The notes beneath the pieces are model-generated. The model was not told the DNA's origin, did not search any database, and saw only the letters and a program-made list of their open reading frames with translations. Shown here one piece after another: positions 1-5,808 of a stretch of 7,522 bases of DNA (within the stretch, counting starts at the first letter, position 1; each line of letters begins with the position of its first letter). Both the position numbers and the translations under genes were made by a program. Origin of the DNA: Methanobacteriota archaeon (GTDB taxonomy: Archaea; Thermoplasmatota; DTKX01; GCA-020343715); assembly GCA_030594725.1 (NCBI GenBank), contig JAUVEQ010000136.1, positions 1 through 7,522 on the forward strand, in the 5' to 3' direction.

Positions 1-25
1 CCCTTTTGATGCTCGAAGTCCGTCC

Positions 26-1402
26 GTGTGCCCGAGGTGGGGCGGCCTGGATAAAAGCTTCGATGTCATAGTTGCGGGCGGCAATGTGGCCGGGGCCAGT
101 ACCGCCTTCGACCTGGCAAGCAAGGGGCTAAGGGTGCTCCTTGTAGAGCGGAGATCACATGCCAGGATAGGCTCCCGGAGCTGTGGTGACGGCATCGAGA
201 TGTACCAGTTCGAGAAGCTTGGCCTCCCCGTTCCAAGGGGCGAGTTCATTCTCCGCGAAGTGGAGCATGCGTACCTCAACTCACCCGACAGGAAGGTCCG
301 GCTCCGTGGGGAGACGGCCGGGATAGCAATCGACCGTTTTGCCTTCAACCAGTACCTTGTCCGCAGGGCTCTGGACGCAGGCGTCCAGATGCTCGACCGG
401 ATCGAGGCGACCGGCCCGATAGTCGAGGAAGGATACGTGGTGGGCGTCCACTGCCGGCCTACCCGGGGTGGCGATGCCTTCCAGGTACTGGCACCCGTCA
501 CGGTGGACGCGACCGGATGGAGGGCCCGGCTGAGACAGGCCGTACCAGCTGACTGGCCCATTGACGAGGTCGTACCCCACAGCGAGATGGCCTTGGCCTA
601 CCGCGAGGAAAGGCGTCGGCCGGAGCCCATCGAGGACCTGCTGGTCGAGGCCACGTTCGATTTCGAGATCGCACCCCAGGGCCTGTACTGGGTCGCCGAC
701 CGGACCGAGACCCTGGTCAACGTGGGCATCGGCATGCAGTGGGTACCCGGAATACCGAACCCCAGGACCCAGATCCGGAAGGAGGTCCTCCCCAAGTACC
801 CCGGCCTGGCGAACACGACAGAGATACGGTCGGGCGCGGGAGTCATACCCAACAGACGACCGATCGATTGCCCGGTGGGCCCGGGTATCGTTGCCATCGG
901 GGATGCAGCGTGCCAGGTGCAACCCCTGACCGGCTCGGGGATCGGTGCTTCGATGTACGCCGCTGGCCTGTTGTCAGAGGTGGTGACAGTGGCCCTGGAG
1001 ACCACAAGGACCCCCTCCATGGAGGACCTGTTCCCCTATGCTCACAGGTATCACACCTCCTACGGGATCGACCAGGCGGCCAACCAGATGCTCCGGACGT
1101 CCCTCCAGGCACTGACCAACGCGCAGCTGAACCGGCTGATGGGCGCCCGGATAGTCTCGGAGGAGGAGATGGTCTCGGCGGCCCGAAGGGGCAGATTGGA
1201 CCTGTCCTTCGGAAAGAAGCTGAAGGCCGCCACGAAGTTGCTGGGCGAACCCAGGTTGGTCAGGGCCCTCGCCCGCATGCAGTCCGACATGGAGTCCGCC
1301 CGGGACCTGTACACCCGGTATCCCGAGGACCCCAGCGGGCTCTCGTCCTGGCGAAGGGGGGCCAAGGAGCTCTTCGACCGGGCGCCATCAAACCGTAGTT
1401 GA
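26..1402 (+). CDS. Geranylgeranyl reductase family FAD-dependent oxidoreductase
   Basis: Probable flavoprotein that reduces double bonds of geranylgeranyl chains, which in archaea saturates the isoprenoid tails of membrane lipids; it would act at the inner face of the membrane. Seen: an N-terminal Rossmann FAD-binding motif GGNVAG (residues 18-23) with the acidic residue E41 ending the second strand; a CGDGI loop (53-57) like the conserved Cys-containing active-site loop of archaeal geranylgeranyl reductases; YW...NVGIG (221-236); and the second FAD motif GD (292-293) followed by PLTGSGIG (300-307). The length of 458 is a little above the family's usual roughly 390-450. The start is uncertain: GTG at 26 is the last standard start codon before the Rossmann motif, but the frame is open to the window edge, and CTG at 47 has a GAGGTG (34-39) seven bases upstream. 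The exact substrate (phospholipid, quinone or other isoprenoid) cannot be read from the sequence. The family call is firm, the lipid role is inference. Confidence 0.85.
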   Translation: MCPRWGGLDKSFDVIVAGGNVAGASTAFDLASKGLRVLLVERRSHARIGSRSCGDGIEMYQFEKLGLPVPRGEFILREVEHAYLNSPDRKVRLRGETAGIAIDRFAFNQYLVRRALDAGVQMLDRIEATGPIVEEGYVVGVHCRPTRGGDAFQVLAPVTVDATGWRARLRQAVPADWPIDEVVPHSEMALAYREERRRPEPIEDLLVEATFDFEIAPQGLYWVADRTETLVNVGIGMQWVPGIPNPRTQIRKEVLPKYPGLANTTEIRSGAGVIPNRRPIDCPVGPGIVAIGDAACQVQPLTGSGIGASMYAAGLLSEVVTVALETTRTPSMEDLFPYAHRYHTSYGIDQAANQMLRTSLQALTNAQLNRLMGARIVSEEEMVSAARRGRLDLSFGKKLKAATKLLGEPRLVRALARMQSDMESARDLYTRYPEDPSGLSSWRRGAKELFDRAPSNRS

Positions 1403-1450
1403 ACGGAACGCAACCCATTCTACATGTCTAAAACTTCTCCAATCTTTTGA

Positions 1451-1477
1451 TATAAACTCCACGCTTAGGATATATAT
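1451..1477 (+). promoter_or_regulatory. Candidate archaeal promoter (two TATA-like boxes) for the large membrane regulator
   Basis: In an A+T-rich island within otherwise G+C-rich DNA there are two TATA-like elements, TATAAA at 1451-1456 and TATATAT at 1471-1477. The second would place the transcription start near 1497-1503, giving a leader of about 165 nt before the preferred start codon at 1668. The same island would serve to end the upstream reductase transcript; TTTT at 1445-1448 is the only T-run seen. A second, weaker candidate promoter is CGAAAA (1611-1616, BRE-like) followed by CTACTTTTC (1617-1625), which would give a start near 1645-1650. The choice is by inspection only. Confidence 0.5.
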
Positions 1478-1484
1478 GACCTGA

Positions 1485-1505
1485 GAACGGTCTCACGAGC
1501 CGTTC
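1485..1505. promoter_or_regulatory. Inverted repeat GAACGG-N9-CCGTTC, candidate operator or leader hairpin
   Basis: A perfect 6-bp dyad, GAACGG at 1485-1490 and CCGTTC at 1500-1505, separated by nine bases. It lies eight bases downstream of the TATATAT box and covers the predicted transcription start, the usual place for an archaeal repressor operator. In RNA it would be a six-pair stem with a nine-base loop. Further copies of the hexamer sit at 1401-1406 and 1605-1610 in the same intergenic region. Regulatory function is inferred. Confidence 0.35.
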
Positions 1506-1529
1506 AAAGCCTGGATAGGGTCGATAGGA

Positions 1530-1667
1530 ATGGTCGCCATGGGTGAGACGGACGCTGCTGGAACGACAAAAAGGCCTCGGAAGGTCATTCCACCTCGACG
1601 TAATCCGTTCCGAAAACTACTTTTCACAGGAATCCTAACGGAAGAGCGTCCAGTGGGAGCGAGTACT
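1530..1667 (+). other. Probable untranslated leader (open in frame with the downstream gene)
   Basis: This stretch is open in frame with the large gene and has ATG codons at 1530 and 1539, so an automatic call would add 46 residues. Against coding: 26 of its 46 codons end in A or T, against 9 of the first 46 codons after 1668; neither upstream ATG has a convincing ribosome binding site; and the product would be a basic, proline-containing tail placed before a normal signal peptide. I read it as leader. If translated after all, the protein would be 1318 residues and the signal peptide would be an internal signal anchor. Confidence 0.6.
1655..1659 (+). promoter_or_regulatory. Shine-Dalgarno-like site deciding the start at 1668
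   Basis: GGGAG lies eight bases before ATG at 1668, immediately ahead of a classic signal peptide. It supports this start over the ATG codons at 1530 and 1539. Confidence 0.55.
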
Positions 1668-4600
1668 ATGGTCGTCAGAAGGATGGTCCTCTTCGCCCTG
1701 GTCTTCCTGGCCATCGCAGCAGTGACGGCACTGGGCGCTGCCGCTGACGTGGATCACGATGAATGGACGATCATCGGGTCCGAGGCCCACTCCGACGAGG
1801 TCATCACCGTGGGCGGCCAACTCTCCATCGACCTCGGGGGCTCCCTGCATCTATCATCGTGCGAGCTCCGCTTCACCGGCGGATCCCCCGACGACATCAG
1901 GATACAGGTGCGATCGGGCAGCCTTATCCTGGACGGTCGAACGACCGTGATAATGGAGAACTCGGGCAGGATGGTCCTGCAGGGTCACATGGACATCAGG
2001 GGCACGGTCCTGTTCAAGCATGTGGACATCCTGGTCCACAGCCGAGGGACCCTTGCAGTGAGGGGAGCGGACCTCACCCTCGAGGGAAGTTACTCCACTC
2101 CGACCGTGAACGATCCGCTGATGCTCACCGTCGAGGGCGGGGCATACTTCGCCACCTCGACCGTCAACCTGGTCTACGCCTTCGTGATATCCAAGGGCTC
2201 CATAACCATCTCCGAGTCATCCGTCGAGGCCAGCATCGACTGGGGAAAGGAGTACGTCGGTCTCAAGGAGAGACTGCGGTTCGAGCAGGGCGTCGCGACC
2301 TTGACCGACAGCACCTTCTCGGAACTGTATAACGGCATACTGTCCCGGGCCAGCCTCTATGCTGGCGATTGCACTTTCAACGCCTCCGATCTCACGTCCT
2401 TCGCCCCGACCTGGCAGCCCTCATTGAAGGCACACGTCAGGCAGTGCGAGTTCATCTCCTCCGACCTCACTGTCCAGCTTAAACGGACTGGTACCGAGAT
2501 CAAGGACCTCAACATCACCATAGAGGCGACCTCCTTGGACGGTGGTATGGTCCTGCTGGACCTCAACGAGACCTTCCGGGGCGTCGTGGCCCTGGTGAAC
2601 GTCTCGATCACCGGGTTCTCCGGATACGGCCTGGAGGTCCAGGCCTACGGCGTCTACGGCGAACTTAGGCTGGATATGCTCGACATCGACGGGCCCCGAG
2701 GGATCCAGGTGAAGGGCGACTACAGCGGTCTTCAGCTCCTGAACTCCACCATCCGGGCCCAGAGGACCGCCCTTGACTTCACCGGTATGCCCTCGCCCAT
2801 CCCCGCCCGCATAGACAACGTCGAGATCTGGGGCGAGGAAGGCCTGGTCGCCAGGAACACCGTCATCCACATCTCGAACTCGGACCTCACGGAAGCAGAG
2901 GTGGCCGTCCGGGGCGAGGGGGGTGCCGATATCATCCTCGTGGACTGCCTGCTGGACGTGGAAGCCATCGAACTGTACGTGGCACCGGACCAGCGGCCCG
3001 CCACAATCAATGTGGACCGCCACCTCGAGATCGACGCCGTCAACTGGGACACCGACGATACCATCACGGATGGCCTGGTGTTCCTCTACATATTCAACAG
3101 CAAGCTGATCACCCCCATCCCGCCCACGGAATGGAGGGTCGGCTCGGAGGAACGACCTCTCATCCCGCTCCTGGAGTGGACGATGGACGATGAGGGAGCG
3201 GAGACCTACGTGGCCTTCACCGAAGTGGAGACCTCCCTTTACATCGACGACCATACCTTCGAGGCATTGGACACCCTCAACCCGTGGGAGGAGGGTCCCT
3301 TCCAGCTGGTGTTCCACGATGATGCCAATCCATGGGTCAGCCTCGACCCCGCGGTCTCTCTCGTCGTTACCGAACCCTGGGTGCATCTGTGGGGTGCCGT
3401 GGGTGATTACGGCACCGGTATCGACGAACTGAGGTGGGCGCTGCACAATTCCACCGGCGAGGAGGTGGCCAGCGGCCCCGTTGACCTCATGGTCAATGGC
3501 AAGTGGAGTACCGTCATCGACCTTACCAGCAACATGCAGTACGTCTTCCTCTGGCCCTACGACAAGACGGGGAACAACGACAGGATCCCCACCCGGGCCA
3601 TCCAGGTGGATGTCCCCGACCCCCTGCTCACCATCGTTCGCCCCGAGAACGGCATGGTGACCAACATCACCCACGTGACGGTGGCGGGCTCTGCAGACTG
3701 GTACGCCGACCGGGTGGAGATCCAGGTGGTGGGCCGTCAGAAGGTCCACTCGACGCCTGTGGTCAAGGGTCACTTCTCCATGTTGCTGGAGATCCCCGAG
3801 GAGGGGCTGAACCAGCTGCTGGTGACCAGCTTCGATCCCTTCGAGGGGACGGACACCAAGCTCATCCGCGTGTTCAAGGACAGCATCAGTCCAGAGCTCT
3901 GGTTCGCCACCCTCGACGAGACCTCGATCAATCACGTTAACAACCCATCCCTGGTCGTTGCGGGCAGGACCGACGACGCCCACGCCGTGATCAGGGTGAA
4001 CGGCCAGGACGTCGGCCTGCTTGGAGACAGTTCCTTCGCCACCACCGTTCACCTCCTCGAGGGGGAGCAGGTCGTCCGCGTCATCGCGGAGGACAGCGCG
4101 GGGAACGTCAAGCGGTGCGACTTCCAGGTCATACTCGACACCCGGCGACCGGTCCTGACCCTCATCAGCCCCGAGGTCAATCCATTCTGGTCCAACAAGG
4201 ACATGGTGCTCGTAGAGGTGGGACTGGACGAACCCGTCATCTTCGCCGAACTGGACGGTGAGCCCGTGACGGTGACGGCCGGCGTCATCTCCAAGTCCAT
4301 AAGGCTCGGGAAGGAACGGACCGACCTGATGTTGCAGGTGGAGGACCGTGCGGGCAACGAGGCGACCCTGTCCATCATCCTGTTCAAGGACCAGGAGATC
4401 CCCGACCTCACCATCGTGTCGCCCCAGCCGGGGACCATCGTGAACAGCACCGCGGTCCCCATCGTCGTCACGACCAGCGAGATCGGTTGCACGATATCCG
4501 CCGTCGGGATGACCGTTGACGTCAGCGAGGTCAGCAACGCGCTGTTGATGGGCACTATCTACCTCGGTCCCGGTGAGGGGAGCCGGAACATAATCATCAT

Positions 4601-5486
4601 CATCACCGATCTCGCCGGGAACACCCGGGATAAGGAACTGACATTGCAGATCGACACCGTCAAGCCCTCCATCGAGTTACCTGGCCTCTACAGTGGGAAG
4701 GCGGTCACCACCGAGCCCTTGAAGATCAAGGGCTACACCGAGCCGGGTTCCAAGGTCGTCTACGTCAACGGCGAGATGGCGACGCTGGCCCCTGACGGTG
4801 AGTTCACCATCACCATCGAGCTTGAGGAAGGATCGCAGACCATCGAGGTGCTCGTCCTCGACCGGGCGAACAACCGGGGCGAATCCGCCGTCCCCGTCAA
4901 GGTGCTCGGGGCCCCCGACTTCGAGGTGCCCGTGAGCGCCCTCGCCGCTGGGACCATCCTGCTGACCTTGGGAGCCATAGTGGCCGCCACCGAGGTGGGT
5001 CGGTGGTCGATCTTCGTCCTGTTCCTGCCCCTCTACACCAAGCTGCGAAAGGAGAACATCCTCGACCAGCGCACCCGCGGTCTCATCGAGGGTTACGTGA
5101 CTGCGAATCCAGGGTGCAACTACACCATCATACGGGACAACCTGGACCTGGCCGATGGCACCCTGACATACCACCTTCAGGTGCTGGAACGGGAAGGCTA
5201 CGTCTACTCGATCCGTGAAGGCCTGTTCAGGTGCTTCTATCCCCAGGGCGTGCCGCCCCCCAAGCGGGGCAAGCTGCACCTCAGTGACACCCAGGCGGAC
5301 ATCGTCCGCATCGTCAAGCGCATCCCCGGCATCACCGTTGGCGAGATCGCCTCGGCGATGAACCGGCGGCCCAACGTCATCTCCTACCACCTAAAGCTCC
5401 TCAAGGAGGGCGGGCTCATCAGGATGGAGGAGGACGGTCGCCACGTCCGTATCTATCCGATAGACACGGCCGTCGCCATGGTCTGA
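1668..5486 (+). CDS. Membrane-anchored regulator: beta-helix and Ig-like ectodomain, one TM segment, tandem winged-helix domains
   Basis: A 1272-residue protein that appears to join an outside domain to DNA-binding domains inside the cell. Seen in order: signal peptide (1-26: MVVRR, hydrophobic core, ALGAAA before D27); a region of short repeated strands of right-handed parallel beta-helix type (about 30-450); a linker region (about 455-545); about six Ig-like modules (about 546-1082) marked by D-x-AGN-type turns at D632, D809, D893, D981 and D1065, with a divergent one at D723; a membrane segment (about 1087-1108); a short hydrophobic stretch WSIFVLFLPLY (1113-1123) leading to TKLRKE; winged helix 1 (about 1131-1192; GTLTYHLQVLEREG at 1164-1177, ending FYP); winged helix 2 (about 1205-1264; VISYHLKLLKEGGLI at 1237-1251, ending IYP). 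The PLYTKLRKE to FYP block resembles a membrane-linked winged-helix family known to me from euryarchaea. About eight N-x-S/T sequons lie in the ectodomain, fitting surface exposure. Signal and target genes are unknown. It stands alone, convergent with xseB; self-regulation through its leader is possible. Confidence 0.85.
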   Translation: MVVRRMVLFALVFLAIAAVTALGAAADVDHDEWTIIGSEAHSDEVITVGGQLSIDLGGSLHLSSCELRFTGGSPDDIRIQVRSGSLILDGRTTVIMENSGRMVLQGHMDIRGTVLFKHVDILVHSRGTLAVRGADLTLEGSYSTPTVNDPLMLTVEGGAYFATSTVNLVYAFVISKGSITISESSVEASIDWGKEYVGLKERLRFEQGVATLTDSTFSELYNGILSRASLYAGDCTFNASDLTSFAPTWQPSLKAHVRQCEFISSDLTVQLKRTGTEIKDLNITIEATSLDGGMVLLDLNETFRGVVALVNVSITGFSGYGLEVQAYGVYGELRLDMLDIDGPRGIQVKGDYSGLQLLNSTIRAQRTALDFTGMPSPIPARIDNVEIWGEEGLVARNTVIHISNSDLTEAEVAVRGEGGADIILVDCLLDVEAIELYVAPDQRPATINVDRHLEIDAVNWDTDDTITDGLVFLYIFNSKLITPIPPTEWRVGSEERPLIPLLEWTMDDEGAETYVAFTEVETSLYIDDHTFEALDTLNPWEEGPFQLVFHDDANPWVSLDPAVSLVVTEPWVHLWGAVGDYGTGIDELRWALHNSTGEEVASGPVDLMVNGKWSTVIDLTSNMQYVFLWPYDKTGNNDRIPTRAIQVDVPDPLLTIVRPENGMVTNITHVTVAGSADWYADRVEIQVVGRQKVHSTPVVKGHFSMLLEIPEEGLNQLLVTSFDPFEGTDTKLIRVFKDSISPELWFATLDETSINHVNNPSLVVAGRTDDAHAVIRVNGQDVGLLGDSSFATTVHLLEGEQVVRVIAEDSAGNVKRCDFQVILDTRRPVLTLISPEVNPFWSNKDMVLVEVGLDEPVIFAELDGEPVTVTAGVISKSIRLGKERTDLMLQVEDRAGNEATLSIILFKDQEIPDLTIVSPQPGTIVNSTAVPIVVTTSEIGCTISAVGMTVDVSEVSNALLMGTIYLGPGEGSRNIIIIITDLAGNTRDKELTLQIDTVKPSIELPGLYSGKAVTTEPLKIKGYTEPGSKVVYVNGEMATLAPDGEFTITIELEEGSQTIEVLVLDRANNRGESAVPVKVLGAPDFEVPVSALAAGTILLTLGAIVAATEVGRWSIFVLFLPLYTKLRKENILDQRTRGLIEGYVTANPGCNYTIIRDNLDLADGTLTYHLQVLEREGYVYSIREGLFRCFYPQGVPPPKRGKLHLSDTQADIVRIVKRIPGITVGEIASAMNRRPNVISYHLKLLKEGGLIRMEEDGRHVRIYPIDTAVAMV
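3303..4913 (+). repeat. About six tandem Ig-like modules (protein-level repeat) within the large regulator
   Basis: The translated product shows modules of roughly 84-91 residues, most starting with a Pro-containing strand such as DPLLTIVRP, RPVLTLISP or IPDLTIVSP and most ending near a D-x-AGN-type turn. The key Asp residues fall at 632, 723, 809, 893, 981 and 1065, so spacings are 91, 86, 84, 88 and 84. The modules are diverged in sequence and not obvious DNA repeats. They resemble the Ig-like stalk or binding domains common in prokaryotic surface proteins (for example glucodextranase B-like domains). They probably form a rod between beta-helix and membrane; ligand binding is possible but not shown. 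Confidence 0.65.
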
Positions 5487-5505
5487 CGGGCCAGGCCGCG
5501 CGTTA

Positions 5506-5528
5506 CCCGCTGCCCGATGCCCGCTGCC
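5506..5528. repeat. Short direct repeat in the convergent gap
   Basis: CCCGCTGCC occurs at 5506-5514 and again at 5520-5528, a 14-bp period, in the 48-bp gap between the stop codons of the large regulator and xseB. There is no T-run or clear hairpin, so no ordinary terminator is visible for either gene. This may be no more than a small tandem duplication. Confidence 0.4.
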
Positions 5529-5534
5529 GCTACC

Positions 5535-5795
5535 TCAGTCCTCAAGACCAGAGGAGGGCATCTGCTCGACCTTGTCGCCCTCTCCCACCAGCTTCTCGAT
5601 GCGCAGCTCGGCCTCGGTGAGCCGTTTCTGGCAGACCTTGGTCAGTTGCGTACCCTCCTCGAACAAACGGAGGGATTCATCCAGTGACAGCTGGCCGGAT
5701 TCCAACCTCTGGACGATCTCCTCGAGACGCTTCAGAGAGTCCTCGTAGCTGTTCCCCTCTTCATCGGGGGCGGTTCCGGTATTCTCATCGTTCAT
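5535..5795 (-). CDS. xseB: Exodeoxyribonuclease VII small subunit
   Basis: Small subunit of exonuclease VII, which binds XseA in several copies and is needed for degrading single-stranded DNA to oligonucleotides in the cytoplasm. The 86-residue product matches the family's usual size of about 60-90 and carries its hallmark two-helix body: YEDSLKRLEEIVQRLESG, then LSLDESLRLFEEG, then a charged amphipathic helix ending RIEKL. The start was set at ATG 5795 because GAGGT (5803-5807) lies seven bases ahead; ATG codons at 5801 and 5822 are alternatives, the latter overlapping the end of xseA by 14 nt. The open frame continues further upstream to 5936 but there it is antisense-frame noise over xseA. 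It follows xseA by 13 nt and is surely cotranscribed with it. The acidic N-terminus (about residues 1-18) is not part of the conserved core. Confidence 0.93.
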   Translation of the reverse strand: MNDENTGTAPDEEGNSYEDSLKRLEEIVQRLESGQLSLDESLRLFEEGTQLTKVCQKRLTEAELRIEKLVGEGDKVEQMPSSGLED

Positions 5796-5802
5796 GTTCA
5801 TG

Positions 5803-5807
5803 ACCTC
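5803..5807 (-). promoter_or_regulatory. Ribosome binding site of xseB
   Basis: On the minus strand GAGGT lies seven bases before ATG at 5795 and only one base before ATG at 5801, so it favours the 5795 start. It sits immediately after the xseA stop codon (5811-5809), consistent with coupled translation of the two subunits. Confidence 0.6.
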
Positions 5808-5808
5808 T

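Noticed and set aside
3..71. Open frame from the window edge to TAG at 69-71, possibly the tail of an upstream gene overlapping the reductase
   Set aside because: Only 22 codons are visible, with no recognisable motif; it cannot be told from chance in G+C-rich DNA.
1403..1667. Possible tRNA or other structured RNA gene in the A+T-richer intergenic region
   Set aside because: No T-arm, acceptor pairing or C/D box pattern could be assembled on either strand; only the short dyad at 1485-1505 stands out.
1493..1714. 73-codon minus-strand frame across the intergenic leader
   Set aside because: No promoter, ribosome site or family motif, and it runs into the signal peptide coding region of the large gene.
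2421..4052. 543-codon open frame on the minus strand inside the large regulator
   Set aside because: High third-position G+C in the real gene removes stops from the opposite strand. The product is a His/Asp/Val/Gly-rich mix without domains, while the plus-strand frame has clear domain structure.
4677..5390. 237-codon minus-strand open frame opposite the membrane and winged-helix part of the regulator
   Set aside because: The opposite strand encodes a conserved membrane segment and two winged helices; this is a composition shadow.
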